From: Hoeflea sp. YIM 152468
Lineage (GTDB): Bacteria > Pseudomonadota > Alphaproteobacteria > Rhizobiales > Rhizobiaceae
Reading direction: 5' to 3'
NCBI RefSeq assembly: GCF_029210485.1
Contig: NZ_JARGET010000011.1
Location: 62,001 to 126,000, forward strand
DNA: 64,000 nucleotides
Part shown: in pieces, positions 43,375 to 55,476 of the stretch
Numbering within the stretch: the first letter of the stretch is position 1
How the letters are laid out: each line of letters begins with the position of its first letter
Program-made: the position numbers and the translations under genes
The notes under the pieces: generated by a model
What the model saw: the letters and a program-made list of their open reading frames with translations, nothing else
Told to the model about the DNA's origin: nothing
Databases searched by the model: none

Positions 43375-44880
43375 ATGGCACAGGACAAGCTCTACGACGT
43401 TTTCGTCATTGGCGGCGGTATCAACGGATGCGGCATCGCCCGCGATGCGATCGGGCGTGGTTATTCGGTGTTTCTCGCCGAAATGAACGATCTCGCTTCC
43501 GGTACCTCGTCCTGGTCATCCAAACTCATTCATGGCGGCTTCCGCTATCTCGAATATTACGAGTTCCGGCTGGTCCGCGAAGCCTTGAGCGAGCGTGAAG
43601 TGCTGTTGTCGAATGCGCCGCATATCATCTGGCCGATGCGCTTTGTGCTGCCGCACCACAAGGACATGCGGCCGGCCTGGTTGCTCCGGCTTGGCCTGTT
43701 TCTCTACGATCATATCGGTACCCGCAAGCTGCTGCCCGGCACCACGACGGTCAATCTGAAAACATCACCGGTGGGAAAGCCGCTCAAGCCGCTGTTTTCC
43801 AAAGGATTCGAGTATTCCGATTGCTGGGTTAACGATGCCAGGCTGGTGGTGCTCAATGCCCGGGATGCGGCAGATCGCGGTGCCGAAATCCGCACCCGAA
43901 CCGAGGTGGTGTCGGCCGAGCGCAAGGATGGTGTCTGGGAAATCGAAGTGACGGACCGGGCAAGCGGCGTGCGCGAGACGGTGCGGGCACGGCTGATCGT
44001 CAATGCCGGCGGACCCTGGGTCGACCGCATCCTGTCCGGTGTTGTGGGGCGCAAGGACGCGCACAATGTGCGGCTGGTGCAGGGCAGCCACATCGTGGTG
44101 CCGAAACTGCACGATCATGACCGCGCCTATATTTTCCAGAACGGCGACGGGCGGATCATTTTTGCACTCCCCTATGAAGAGGATTTCACCCTGATCGGCA
44201 CCACCGATCAGGATTACACCGGCGATCCGAAAGACGTGGTGATTACCGATCCGGAAATCGACTACCTGTGCGCGGCGGCGAGCGAGTATTTCGCCAAGCC
44301 GGTGCAGCGCGATTCGATTGTCTGGACCTATTCCGGCGTCCGGCCGCTGTATGATGACGGAGCGTCCGCAGCCCAGGAAGCAACCCGCGATTACGTGCTC
44401 AAGCCCGACACGGCAGAAGGCGCGCCGCTGCTCAACATTTTTGGCGGCAAGATCACCACCTACCGCAAACTGGCGGAATCAATGCTGGAGCTGATTGAAG
44501 CCCGGCTTGGCAAGAAGGCAGCCCCCTGGACCCACCGGGCCGCCTTGCCGGGCGGCGATTTTCCCGCCGACGGGTTCGATGCGCAGGTGGCCCGGTTGCT
44601 TGCCGACTATCCGTTTCTCGACCCGAAGCAAGCCCGGCGCTATTTCCGCCAGTATGGCACCAAGGCACGGGTTCTGCTCGGCGGATGCTCCAGCCGGGAA
44701 GCTCTGGGACAGCATTTTGGCTATGGTCTTTATGCGCTGGAAGTGGATTATCTGATCGCCCAGGAATGGGCGAGGGAAGCCGCCGACGTGATCTGGCGGC
44801 GATCAAAGCGCGGGCTGCGGCTCGACAAGGACCAGGTTGCCGCGCTTGATGCCTATATGACCGGCAAACGCGCCGTATAA
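43375..44880 (+). CDS. glpD: Aerobic glycerol-3-phosphate dehydrogenase
   Basis: A FAD enzyme of 501 residues that oxidises glycerol 3-phosphate to dihydroxyacetone phosphate and feeds the quinone pool. It has the FAD site VFVIGGGINGCGIARDA, the segment TSSWSSKLIHGGFRYLE and FGGKITTYRKLAE. Complete, with a GGAGAGG ribosome binding site. glpK follows 66 bp downstream on the same strand, forming a glycerol operon. Confidence 0.96.
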   Translation: MAQDKLYDVFVIGGGINGCGIARDAIGRGYSVFLAEMNDLASGTSSWSSKLIHGGFRYLEYYEFRLVREALSEREVLLSNAPHIIWPMRFVLPHHKDMRPAWLLRLGLFLYDHIGTRKLLPGTTTVNLKTSPVGKPLKPLFSKGFEYSDCWVNDARLVVLNARDAADRGAEIRTRTEVVSAERKDGVWEIEVTDRASGVRETVRARLIVNAGGPWVDRILSGVVGRKDAHNVRLVQGSHIVVPKLHDHDRAYIFQNGDGRIIFALPYEEDFTLIGTTDQDYTGDPKDVVITDPEIDYLCAAASEYFAKPVQRDSIVWTYSGVRPLYDDGASAAQEATRDYVLKPDTAEGAPLLNIFGGKITTYRKLAESMLELIEARLGKKAAPWTHRAALPGGDFPADGFDAQVARLLADYPFLDPKQARRYFRQYGTKARVLLGGCSSREALGQHFGYGLYALEVDYLIAQEWAREAADVIWRRSKRGLRLDKDQVAALDAYMTGKRAV

Positions 44881-44946
44881 GGGTGACGCTGTCATGACCC
44901 GGATTTTGCTGATCCGGGTCAGGTATGGCGAGCAGGGGAGGACACA

Positions 44947-46440
44947 ATGAGCGGATACATACTGGCAATCGACCAGGGCACCACATCGAGCCGCGCCATC
45001 GTTTTCGACAGCGAGATGCGCATTGCCGGTGTCGGTCAGCAGGAATTCGAGCAGTTCTACCCGCAATCGGGCTGGGTCGAGCACGATCCCGAGGAAATCT
45101 GGCAAACGGTGGTCTCGACGGTCAAGCAGGCGCTGAAACGGGCCGGCATTGGCGCATCGGAGGTTTCGGCGATCGGTATTACCAATCAGCGCGAGACGGT
45201 GGTCGTGTGGGACCGTGAAACCGGCGAACCGATCCACAAGGCGATTGTCTGGCAGGATCGCCGAACTTCGTCCTATTGCGACAAACTCAAGCGCCAGGAC
45301 CTGGAAAAGACCTTCACGGCCAAGACCGGCCTGCTGCTTGATCCCTATTTTTCCGGCACGAAGCTGTCCTGGCTGCTCAGCACTGTTAAAGGCGCACGGA
45401 GCCGAGCGGCGCGCGGCGAAATTTGCTTCGGCACCATCGACACATTCCTGATCTGGCGGCTGACCGGCGGCAGGTCGTTTGTCACCGACGCGACCAATGC
45501 CTCGCGCACGCTGATGTTCAACATAAAGACCCAGGAGTGGGACCCGGAACTGCTCGAGATCCTGCGGATCCCGGTAGAAATGCTGCCGGAAATCAAGGAC
45601 TGTGCGGCCGATTTCGGCATCACCGAGAAGGCCCTGTTTGGTGCCGAAATTCCAATTCTGGGTGTGGCGGGCGACCAGCAGGCGGCAACCATTGGCCAGG
45701 CCTGTTTCGAGCCCGGCATGCTGAAATCGACCTATGGGACGGGGTGTTTTGCGCTGCTCAACACCGGCGAGGACCTGGTGCGGTCGAAGAACCGGCTGCT
45801 GACCACCATTGCCTACCGGCTCGACGGCAAGGTCACCTATGCGCTGGAAGGCTCAATCTTCATTGCCGGAGCGGCAGTGCAGTGGCTGCGCGACGGCATC
45901 AAGGTGATCAACAAGGCCGAGCACAGCGGCGATCTGGCGGCTGAGGCCGATCCGACACAGGATGTCTATCTGGTGCCGGCCTTTACCGGTCTGGGTGCGC
46001 CGCACTGGGATGCTGATGCACGCGGCGCGATCTACGGCATGACCCGCAACACCGGTCCGGCCGAATTCGCGCGCGCGGCGCTGGAGGCGGTTTGCTACCA
46101 GACGCGGGATTTGCTTGATGCGATGCGGAAGGACTGGAAGAGTTCGGAGGCTGATACGGTGCTGCGCGTCGATGGCGGCATGGTGGCGTCCGACTGGACC
46201 ATGCAACGGCTTGCCGACATCCTCGATGTTCCGGTCGACCGGCCGACGATCCTTGAAACCACGGCGCTGGGTGCTGCCTGGCTGGCGGGAAGCCGCGCCG
46301 GGGTGTGGCCCAAAGAAAAGGCGTTTGCCAAGGCCTGGGCGCGCGACAGGCAGTTCAAGCCCGAGATGGACGACAAGACCCGCAACGCCAAGCTCAAGGG
46401 CTGGCGCGACGCGGTGCGGCGGACGCTGAGCCAGGGCTGA
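44947..46440 (+). CDS. glpK: Glycerol kinase
   Basis: A FGGY-family kinase of 497 residues that makes glycerol 3-phosphate. Motifs are [16 protein letters not shown] at the N-terminus, [17 protein letters not shown], and the C-terminal signature [14 protein letters not shown]. Full length. Together with glpD it makes glycerol usable; no glpF or glycerol ABC transporter gene is present in the window. Confidence 0.97.
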   Translation: MSGYILAIDQGTTSSRAIVFDSEMRIAGVGQQEFEQFYPQSGWVEHDPEEIWQTVVSTVKQALKRAGIGASEVSAIGITNQRETVVVWDRETGEPIHKAIVWQDRRTSSYCDKLKRQDLEKTFTAKTGLLLDPYFSGTKLSWLLSTVKGARSRAARGEICFGTIDTFLIWRLTGGRSFVTDATNASRTLMFNIKTQEWDPELLEILRIPVEMLPEIKDCAADFGITEKALFGAEIPILGVAGDQQAATIGQACFEPGMLKSTYGTGCFALLNTGEDLVRSKNRLLTTIAYRLDGKVTYALEGSIFIAGAAVQWLRDGIKVINKAEHSGDLAAEADPTQDVYLVPAFTGLGAPHWDADARGAIYGMTRNTGPAEFARAALEAVCYQTRDLLDAMRKDWKSSEADTVLRVDGGMVASDWTMQRLADILDVPVDRPTILETTALGAAWLAGSRAGVWPKEKAFAKAWARDRQFKPEMDDKTRNAKLKGWRDAVRRTLSQG

Positions 46441-46455
46441 AGGTTAGCAGTCAGA

Positions 46456-46477
46456 CCGCGCGGCATCGCGGGGTTTT
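46456..46477 (+). terminator. Possible terminator behind glpK
   Basis: A 5-bp GC stem (CCGCG with CGCGG, 6-nt loop) is followed by GGTTTT, 16 bp after the glpK stop. The stem is short and the T-run weak. Confidence 0.45.
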
Positions 46478-46569
46478 GGCGTTTGGCGAAAATGCTGTAG
46501 ATTTTGCCCGGTATCGCCTTTGTCCTGCCAGATGGCGGGCAGGAACCGGATGCTGAGGGGAGTCATTTC

Positions 46570-46941
46570 ATGCAGCTTGGCGCATTTTCACTCAGTCTCG
46601 CCGTCAAGGATCTGGCGGTATCGAGAGCGTTTTACGAAAAACTCGGATTTGAAGCCTTTGGCGGCGACGCGGCGCAGGGCTGGCTGATCATGAACAATGG
46701 TGGATGCGTGATTGGGCTTTTCCAGGGGATGTTTGAAAAGAACATGCTGACCTTCAACCCGGGCTGGCGTGAAACCGCCGAGCCGCTGGCGGAGTTTACC
46801 GATGTGCGCGCGTTGCAGAAGCAACTCAAAACCAAGGGAGTTGCGTTCGACGTCGAGGCGGACGAAACCACCACCGGGCCAGCGAGTTTTCTGGTCATGG
46901 ACCCGGACGGCAATCCGATTCTTGTCGATCAGCACCGCTGA
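46570..46941 (+). CDS. VOC-superfamily (glyoxalase-like) protein
   Basis: A 123-residue protein with the paired beta-alpha-beta-beta-beta pattern of the vicinal-oxygen-chelate fold: [23 protein letters not shown] at the start and [18 protein letters not shown] at the end. Such proteins include glyoxalases, ring-cleaving dioxygenases and antibiotic-binding proteins; which one is unknown. ATG 46570 has GAGGGGAG just upstream. Confidence 0.85.
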   Translation: MQLGAFSLSLAVKDLAVSRAFYEKLGFEAFGGDAAQGWLIMNNGGCVIGLFQGMFEKNMLTFNPGWRETAEPLAEFTDVRALQKQLKTKGVAFDVEADETTTGPASFLVMDPDGNPILVDQHR

Positions 46942-47081
46942 CGGCAGACCGATCAGGGCCGGAAGGGGATGCAGGCATCGGGTTGGGTGCTGTTCAGTCT
47001 TTGAGTCGGCCAAACACTTTACTGCCTTGCTTTCACATGCATTCAAGCAGATGCGAAACTATCCTTCTTCCGGATTGACGC

Positions 47082-48440
47082 CTATTCGATGAAGCTGACA
47101 TTGACCCCCGGCGTCACCATGCCGGCCAGTTCCTCTGCATCCCAATTGGTCAGCCGCACGCAGCCGTGGCTCTGGGTCTTGCCGATGGCGGAAGGTTCGG
47201 GCGTGCCGTGGATGCCATAGGTGGGTTTGGACAAGGCAATCCAGATGGTGCCAACCGGGCCATTCGGCCCGGGCGGAACCTGCAGAATCTTGTCATTGTT
47301 GCCCTGCTTGAAATTGATTTTCGGATTGTAGGTATAGCCGGGATTGTGGGCGATGCGTTCGATGGTCACGTCTCCCGATGGCGATGGCGTGTCGCTTGAT
47401 CCGATCGTGGCAGGATAAGCTGCCAGAAGCTTGCCATTGGCATCATAGGCGCGAACCTGCTTGCGGCCCTTGTCGGCAATGATGCGGGTGACCACGCCGG
47501 TCTTTTTCGGGCCGATATTGACCACCTTGATCTGAACCCCGGGCAGGGTGAAATCGACATCCGGGTTGAGGGCTTTGAGATAGGCCTCATCCATGTGGAA
47601 GCGTTCGGCCAGCATCTCGAGTGTCGAGGTGTAGGCCAGGCGCTCCAGTTGCGCCTTCTCGGCATAATCGGTCGGGATCGAGGCCACGAACGGGCCTGCG
47701 GCGTCTTCCGCCGTGATGGTGTAGGTGGTGAACGCCAAGCCACCGCCTGCAGCAAGACGGCTGACGACAAGATCGGTATCCGCAGGATCAATGCGCTCGC
47801 CGGTTGCTTCCTCCCAGGCGTCAATGGCCTTGTTGACATTGGAGCCCATGCGCCCGTCAATGACACCCGGAGAGATGCCGTTGCGGTCAAGATAGACCTG
47901 CAAGGCAGCCACCTGGGCTTTTGACAATGCCGGAGCCTTCGGAGTCGTCCGGTGCTGCTGTTCGGCCTTCGCTGGCGGCGTTTCGACGGTGGGAGCCTTG
48001 ATGATATCCGGTGCATCCGGCACAGTGCCGGTCATCGGGTTGAGATCGCGGCGTTCTATGCCTGCGCCGCTCTCCGGCATGGAGGCAAAGTCATCGCGGC
48101 GGAACTGTTGGCGCGGCGGCAACGGCCGCTCGGGAAACCGAGCGGCGTCCCGCTGGCGCCCAACACCGCTCTGCTGCTGGTATTGCCAGGCCGGGATTTC
48201 GAAACCGATTACCTGGTTCCAGTTGTCAATGAGAAGACGCCGCCCCTGATTGTCGATGACAATGCGAACCGAACCGGCCTCGGGGATGTCTCGCATCAAG
48301 TTACCATCAACAGTAACGAGAACCATGCGCTGGCCGCCATACTGATCAGCAAATGCCTGCGGCGCGGAGACGGGGCATGCCATCAGGAGTGCCACAGTCA
48401 GGAGCGCTGCGGCGGAGCGGAATCGGGCGGTCGTCATCAT
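47082..48440 (-). CDS. L,D-transpeptidase with peptidoglycan-binding domain
   Basis: A 452-residue exported enzyme: signal peptide (residues 1-31, cut after AFA), a long Pro/Gln-rich linker, a PG_binding_1-like domain (about 170-225: LQVYLDRNGISPGVIDGRMGSNV-type), and a C-terminal YkuD domain (about 320-452) with HGCVRL in TQSHGCVRLTNWDAEEL. It should cross-link or anchor peptidoglycan in the periplasm. This is the second YkuD enzyme of the window and much larger than the one at 25032. Confidence 0.92.
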   Translation of the reverse strand: MMTTARFRSAAALLTVALLMACPVSAPQAFADQYGGQRMVLVTVDGNLMRDIPEAGSVRIVIDNQGRRLLIDNWNQVIGFEIPAWQYQQQSGVGRQRDAARFPERPLPPRQQFRRDDFASMPESGAGIERRDLNPMTGTVPDAPDIIKAPTVETPPAKAEQQHRTTPKAPALSKAQVAALQVYLDRNGISPGVIDGRMGSNVNKAIDAWEEATGERIDPADTDLVVSRLAAGGGLAFTTYTITAEDAAGPFVASIPTDYAEKAQLERLAYTSTLEMLAERFHMDEAYLKALNPDVDFTLPGVQIKVVNIGPKKTGVVTRIIADKGRKQVRAYDANGKLLAAYPATIGSSDTPSPSGDVTIERIAHNPGYTYNPKINFKQGNNDKILQVPPGPNGPVGTIWIALSKPTYGIHGTPEPSAIGKTQSHGCVRLTNWDAEELAGMVTPGVNVSFIE

Positions 48441-48531
48441 CTGGTCAACCTGCGGCTAGGAACGACAATAATGCCACCATCATTGTCACGGGCTGCTGAA
48501 TACAAGCTGAACAAACGGTTTAAAACCGGCT

Positions 48532-50768
<2,237 letters not shown>

Positions 50769-50769
50769 G

Positions 50770-51975
50770 TCAGACCCGTTCCAAAGCGATGGCGATGCCC
50801 TGGCCGACACCGATGCACATCGTGGCCAGAGCCAGCTTTTCCTTGCGGATGGCAAGTTCGAGCGCGGCGGTGCCGGTGATCCGGGCGCCGGACATGCCAA
50901 GCGGATGGCCGAGCGCAATGGCGCCGCCATTGGGGTTGATGTGTTCGGCGTCCTCGTCGAGGCCAAGCTGGCGCAGGACGGCGATGCCTTGGCTGGCAAA
51001 GGCTTCATTGAGTTCGATCACGCCGAAATCGCTCGGCTTGAGACCCAGGCGGGCGCAGAGATTCCGGGTCGCCGGAGCCGGACCGATGCCCATGATGCGC
51101 GGCTCGACACCGGCAGTGGCGCCGCCGACAATGCGGGCGATGGGCGTCAGCCCATATTTCTTCGCCGCCGCCTCGCTGGCAATGATCAGGGCCGCCGCCC
51201 CGTCATTGACACCTGAGGCATTGCCGGCCGTGACGCTGCCGCCTGCGCGGAAGGGTGTGGGCAGTTTGGCCAGTTGTTCCGGTGTGGTGCCGGGACGCGG
51301 ATGCTCATCGGTGTCGACGACAATCGGGTCGCCCTTGCGGCGCGGGATTGTCACGGCGACGATTTCCCTGGCGAAACGGCCTGAATCCTGTCCCTTGCCG
51401 GCCCGGCTCTGGCTGCGCAGCGCGAAAGCGTCCTGATCATCGCGTGTGATGTTGAAATCCGCAGCGACGTTCTCACCGGTTTCCGGCATCGAATTAATGC
51501 CATACTGGGCTTTCATCAGCGGATTGACGAAGCGCCAGCCGATGGTGGTGTCATGGATTTCCGCCTTGCGCGAGAATGCGCTGTCGGCCTTGGGCATGAC
51601 AAACGGCGCGCGCGACATGCTCTCGACACCGCCTGCAATGACGAGGTCTGCCTCGTCGGAGCGGATGATGCGGGCGGCTGCGAGCACGGCGTCCATACCA
51701 GAGCCGCACAAGCGGTTGATGGTGGTGCCGGGGACCGTGACCGGCAATCCGGCCAGCAGCGCCGACATTCTGCCGACGTTGCGGTTGTCTTCGCCGGCCT
51801 GGTTGGCGCAGCCATAATAGAGCTCGTCAACGCTCTCCCAATCGACACCGGGATTGCGCTCGGTAAGCGCCCGGATCGGAATTGCCCCAAGGTCATCGGC
51901 ACGGACAGTGGAGAGAGCACCGCCAAATCGACCAATCGGGGTACGGACGTAATCACAGATAAAAGCTTCGGCCAT
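50770..51975 (-). CDS. pcaF: 3-oxoadipyl-CoA thiolase
   Basis: A thiolase of 401 residues that splits 3-oxoadipyl-CoA into succinyl-CoA and acetyl-CoA. The acyl-binding Cys is in NRLCGSGMDAV, the His in NPNGGAIALGHPLGMSG and the C-terminal Cys in TMCIGVGQG. The N-terminus (AFICDYVRTPIGRFGGAL) is that of PcaF. Its start overlaps the last base of pcaJ. Confidence 0.95.
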   Translation of the reverse strand: MAEAFICDYVRTPIGRFGGALSTVRADDLGAIPIRALTERNPGVDWESVDELYYGCANQAGEDNRNVGRMSALLAGLPVTVPGTTINRLCGSGMDAVLAAARIIRSDEADLVIAGGVESMSRAPFVMPKADSAFSRKAEIHDTTIGWRFVNPLMKAQYGINSMPETGENVAADFNITRDDQDAFALRSQSRAGKGQDSGRFAREIVAVTIPRRKGDPIVVDTDEHPRPGTTPEQLAKLPTPFRAGGSVTAGNASGVNDGAAALIIASEAAAKKYGLTPIARIVGGATAGVEPRIMGIGPAPATRNLCARLGLKPSDFGVIELNEAFASQGIAVLRQLGLDEDAEHINPNGGAIALGHPLGMSGARITGTAALELAIRKEKLALATMCIGVGQGIAIALERV

Positions 51976-52769
51976 CAGGCGGCTTCTCCAGTTTTCCCGC
52001 CGGAATGGGCGGCTTTTGTACGGGCATTGAGATCGCGCAGCGTTGTCAGTTCGACACCGGATGGTCGCGATGTTTGGGCAAGGTCTTCAGCGAAACGGAC
52101 GGTCCAGCCGCAATTGTCCTGAACCATTTCACGGGTCACACCGGGATGCAGAGACACCACCGTGAATTCCCGCGTTACCGGATCGGGCTTCCAGACTGCA
52201 AGGTCTGTGACCATCAGGGTCGGTCCCTTGGTGGAGATCCCGAGCCGCTGGCGATGGTCGCCGCCTTCGCCATGACCAAAGCTGGTGAAGAAATCGATCT
52301 TGTCGACCATCGCGCGCTTGGACTGCTTCAGGGTGATGAAAATCTCGCCGCAGGATGAGGCGATCTCCGGCGCACCGCCGCCGCCGGGCAGGCGGGTCTT
52401 GGGCGTGTCATAATCGCCGATGACGGTGGTGTTGATGTTGCCGAACCGGTCGATCTGGGCCGCGCCCAGAAAGCCGACGGTCACCCGGCCGCCCTGCAGC
52501 CAGTAGCGGAACATCTCCGGCACCGATACCGTGGTCACCGCAGTGTCGCACAGTTCGCCGTCGCCGATCGACAGCGGCAGAACCTGCGGTGCGGTGCCGA
52601 TGGTCCCGCTCTCATAAATCAGGGTGACATCCGGCGCATGGGTCAGGCGGGCGACATTGCAGGCTGCCGAAGGCGCGCCAATGCCGACGAAGCAGACATC
52701 CGAATTCTTCAGCGCACGGGAGGCTGCAATGGTCATCATTTCGTCGGAGGTGAAATCAGGTTCGCTCAT
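51975..52769 (-). CDS. pcaJ: 3-oxoadipate CoA-transferase subunit B
   Basis: A 264-residue subunit of the family-I CoA transferase. The catalytic Glu is in the YESGTIG segment, and GFLGAAQIDRFGNINTTVIG and LPGGGGAPEIAS are typical. With PcaI it moves CoA from succinyl-CoA to 3-oxoadipate. It overlaps pcaI by 4 bp (ATGA). Confidence 0.93.
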   Translation of the reverse strand: MSEPDFTSDEMMTIAASRALKNSDVCFVGIGAPSAACNVARLTHAPDVTLIYESGTIGTAPQVLPLSIGDGELCDTAVTTVSVPEMFRYWLQGGRVTVGFLGAAQIDRFGNINTTVIGDYDTPKTRLPGGGGAPEIASSCGEIFITLKQSKRAMVDKIDFFTSFGHGEGGDHRQRLGISTKGPTLMVTDLAVWKPDPVTREFTVVSLHPGVTREMVQDNCGWTVRFAEDLAQTSRPSGVELTTLRDLNARTKAAHSGGKTGEAA

Positions 52770-53620
52770 GCTGCGCTCCTCAAATGTTTGATCCTGTCGG
52801 CGAAATCCTCGGGCGTTGCGTCGAGAACATTGTCCTTCATCCAGGCAAGGAAGCGGTCGCGGTCAGCGGCAATCTTGTCCCAGGCGATATAGCTGGCATT
52901 GTCGCGCGGATAGTAGCCATGCGCATAGGAAGGGTGCGCGCCGCCCGGCACCAGTGAGATTGCGGTGACGGTCCAGCCCGGCAGGACACAGGCGTTGGGG
53001 TGGGTGTCGAGATCGTCCACGATCTCTTCGACGGTGACCACCGAGCGCTTAGCCGCCAGCACCGCCTCCTTCTGCACGCCGACGATGCCCTCGATCAGCA
53101 CATTGCCCTTACGGTCGGCTTTCTGGGCGTGAATGAAGGTGACATCCGGCCGGATCGCCGGGACGGCGGCCAGTTCCTCGCCGGTAAACGGGCAGGTGAC
53201 CGACTTGATGTTTGGGTTGACCCTGGCCAGCTCTGCGCCCTTGTAGCCGCGGAAGGTGGCGAAGGGGAGGCCGGCGGCACCGGCCTCATAGGCGTTTGCC
53301 ATGGCGGCGTGGGAATGCTCCTCGATCTCGATCCGGTTGGGCCAGCCGTTTTCGACGGAATCACGCAGCCGCCGGAGCAGACCGACGCCCGGATTGCCGG
53401 CATAGGAGAAAATGAGCTTGCGCACAGCGCCCATGCCGATCAACTGGTCATAGACGACATCCGGGGTCATTCGCACAAGGGTCAGATCCTTGATGCCCTG
53501 ACGGATTGCCTCATGGGCACTGGCATGCGGGATCAGATGGGTGAATCCCTCAAAGGCAACGGTGTCGCCCGCTTTGAGGTTCTGCGCCACCGCTTCGGGC
53601 AGCGTCATAAAATGAGCCAT
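52766..53620 (-). CDS. pcaI: 3-oxoadipate CoA-transferase subunit A
   Basis: A 284-residue partner of PcaJ, with the family-I pattern VAFEGFTHLIPHASAHEAIRQG-type start, FSYAGNPGVGLL and the C-terminal ALV-like PNACVLPGWTVTAI. The length is that of the longer CatI/PcaI subtype. The pair works between PcaD and PcaF in the pathway, although pcaD itself is not found here. Confidence 0.93.
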   Translation of the reverse strand: MAHFMTLPEAVAQNLKAGDTVAFEGFTHLIPHASAHEAIRQGIKDLTLVRMTPDVVYDQLIGMGAVRKLIFSYAGNPGVGLLRRLRDSVENGWPNRIEIEEHSHAAMANAYEAGAAGLPFATFRGYKGAELARVNPNIKSVTCPFTGEELAAVPAIRPDVTFIHAQKADRKGNVLIEGIVGVQKEAVLAAKRSVVTVEEIVDDLDTHPNACVLPGWTVTAISLVPGGAHPSYAHGYYPRDNASYIAWDKIAADRDRFLAWMKDNVLDATPEDFADRIKHLRSAA

Positions 53621-53634
53621 GGCTTGCTTCGCTC

Positions 53635-54243
53635 TCAGATATCGAAAAACACGGTTTCCTGCGGTCCTTGCAGATGGATGTCGTGGATGTAGCTGTTGCC
53701 GTCGCGCCTGGCGATCAGCGTGGTGACACGGTCACGGTGTTCAATGCGTCCCAGCACCGGGTCAGCGGCATTGGCTTCTGCCTCGTCGTCGAAATAAATC
53801 CGGGTGTTGAGCCCCAGATTGATGCCGCGGGCGGCGATCCAGACATTGATATGGGGGGCCTGCATCCGGCCATCGGGAAAGGCAACCCGGCCTGGCTTGA
53901 CGGTTTCGAAACGGAAGATTCCGGTTTCGGCATGGGCGGGGGCCCGTCCCCAGCCTGAAAAATCCGATTCAGCAGTTTGATGGTAGATCCCGTCCGCGTC
54001 GGCCTGCCAGATTTCCACGAGCGCATCGGTGAGCAGATACCCGCCGCCATCGAAGACCCGGCCTTCAAGGGTAATACGTTCGCCCTTGGTCTGGTCGGTG
54101 ACCATGGTTGCACCAAGGTCGGTATCGTAGACGCCTGTTATGCCGCAGAAGTTCGGTGTCAGGCCGATATGGACGTAGGGACCAGCGGTCTGCGATGCCG
54201 ATTCCTTGACGGGATAAAGCGGCCTTTCGATCGGTGTCGCCAT
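53635..54243 (-). CDS. pcaG: Protocatechuate 3,4-dioxygenase alpha subunit
   Basis: A 202-residue intradiol dioxygenase subunit. The start SASQTAGPYVHIGLTPNF, then DALVEIWQADADGIYH and PHINVWIAARGIN, identify PcaG. The alpha subunit lacks the iron ligands but forms the active-site pocket together with PcaH. It lies 1 bp behind pcaH. Confidence 0.95.
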   Translation of the reverse strand: MATPIERPLYPVKESASQTAGPYVHIGLTPNFCGITGVYDTDLGATMVTDQTKGERITLEGRVFDGGGYLLTDALVEIWQADADGIYHQTAESDFSGWGRAPAHAETGIFRFETVKPGRVAFPDGRMQAPHINVWIAARGINLGLNTRIYFDDEAEANAADPVLGRIEHRDRVTTLIARRDGNSYIHDIHLQGPQETVFFDI

Positions 54244-54244
54244 G

Positions 54245-54985
54245 TCAATTTCCCTCCATTCGGTTTTCGAACAGCGTCGAACGGCTACCGCGCAGAACGA
54301 TATCGAAGCGGTAGGTCAGCGCATCCATCGGCGCGCTCGCCTCCATGTCGAGCCGGGCCGTCAACTGACCGACCGCGCGGTCGTCGTTGATGGTGCGCAC
54401 AATCGGGCAGCGCGAAATCAGCGGGTCGCCCTCGAAGTACATCTGGGTGATCAGTCGCTGGGCAAAACCATGGCCGAATACCGAAAAATGGATATGGGCC
54501 GGGCGCCATTCATTCGGACCATTTGGCCAGGGGTAGGGGCCTGGGCGAACGGTGCGGAAGGCATAGGCGCCGTCATCGCCCGATAGGGTGCGGCCGCAGC
54601 CGCCGAAATTTGGATCCAGCGGCGCCAGATAACCGTCCTTCTTGTGCCGATACCGTCCGCCGGCATTGGCCTGCCAGAATTCGATCAGCACACCTGGGAC
54701 CGGCTGGCCGCGTTCGTCGAGAACCCGACCCTGAACCATGATGCGCTCACCGATGGCACTCATGCCCGGCTGGGCGAAATTGAGGATCAGGTCATTGTCG
54801 AGCGGACCGATGATCTCGTGGCCGAATGCCGGGCCGGAGGTCTCCGACACCGAGTTGCCGAAGGCTACCAGCGCGCGTGACGGAGATCTCAGGATCGAGG
54901 TCTTGTAGTCAGGCGTATAGGCTTTGGGATGCCACGACCGGTCTCTGGGGAAAAAATTGGCGATGGGGGGCCGGTTGGACTTCAT
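54245..54985 (-). CDS. pcaH: Protocatechuate 3,4-dioxygenase beta subunit
   Basis: A 246-residue iron-binding subunit. The Fe(III) ligands are visible: Tyr in [11 protein letters not shown], Tyr in [11 protein letters not shown], and the two His of [11 protein letters not shown]. It opens the ring of protocatechuate between the hydroxyl groups, giving 3-carboxy-cis,cis-muconate. ATG 54985 (MKSNRP) overlaps the pcaC stop by 4 bp; the longer open frame runs back into pcaC. Confidence 0.96.
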   Translation of the reverse strand: MKSNRPPIANFFPRDRSWHPKAYTPDYKTSILRSPSRALVAFGNSVSETSGPAFGHEIIGPLDNDLILNFAQPGMSAIGERIMVQGRVLDERGQPVPGVLIEFWQANAGGRYRHKKDGYLAPLDPNFGGCGRTLSGDDGAYAFRTVRPGPYPWPNGPNEWRPAHIHFSVFGHGFAQRLITQMYFEGDPLISRCPIVRTINDDRAVGQLTARLDMEASAPMDALTYRFDIVLRGSRSTLFENRMEGN

Positions 54986-55377
54986 GATGTGATCTCTCCC
55001 CGCTCGGCCTTCATCTCGGCGAAGGTCTGTTTGGCGATGCGAAAGGCGGTGTTGGCGGCAGGCACACCGGCGTAGATCGCCACATGCAGGAGGGCCTCGC
55101 AAATGTCGTCCTCACTGGCGCCGGTGTTGGCCGTGGCGCGGACATGCATGGCCACTTCCTCGTCGTGTCCGAGTGCCGCGAGCAGCGCTATGGTGACGAT
55201 GGAGCGGTCTCGCAGGCTCCAGTTCGGCCGTGCCCACAGGCCTTCCCAGGCGCTTGCGGTGATCATGTCCTGAAACGGAGCGTCAAAGGGCGACTTGGCG
55301 GCGATCGACCTGTCGACATGAGCATCACCCAGCACCGCTCGCCGTGTCTGTTCGCCGATGGATTTGGTCATTGCCAT
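54982..55377 (-). CDS. pcaC: 4-carboxymuconolactone decarboxylase
   Basis: A 131-residue AhpD-like helical protein. [15 protein letters not shown] at the start and [25 protein letters not shown]-type core segments identify PcaC. It makes 3-oxoadipate enol-lactone. ATG 55377 has CAGGGA 5-9 bp upstream. It is the first gene of the operon; in Agrobacterium and Sinorhizobium pcaD stands before it, but here pcaQ follows directly on the other side. Confidence 0.93.
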   Translation of the reverse strand: MAMTKSIGEQTRRAVLGDAHVDRSIAAKSPFDAPFQDMITASAWEGLWARPNWSLRDRSIVTIALLAALGHDEEVAMHVRATANTGASEDDICEALLHVAIYAGVPAANTAFRIAKQTFAEMKAERGEITS

Positions 55378-55460
55378 TCAGTCCCTGCTTTCTGTCTCAT
55401 TGCGGAACTCACTTTACATATTGGAATGGAAATGAATAATGATTTTTTCTGGCATTACCA

Positions 55461-55476
55461 ATACCGGAATGGGTAT
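55461..55476. promoter_or_regulatory. Candidate PcaQ binding site
   Basis: ATACC and GGTAT form a perfect inverted repeat around GGAATG. The 16-bp layout is close to the ATAACC-N4-GGTTAA motif I recall for PcaQ of Sinorhizobium. It lies about 84 bp upstream of the pcaC start and overlaps the chosen pcaQ start codon, which would fit activation of pcaC and self-control of pcaQ. Confidence 0.5.
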
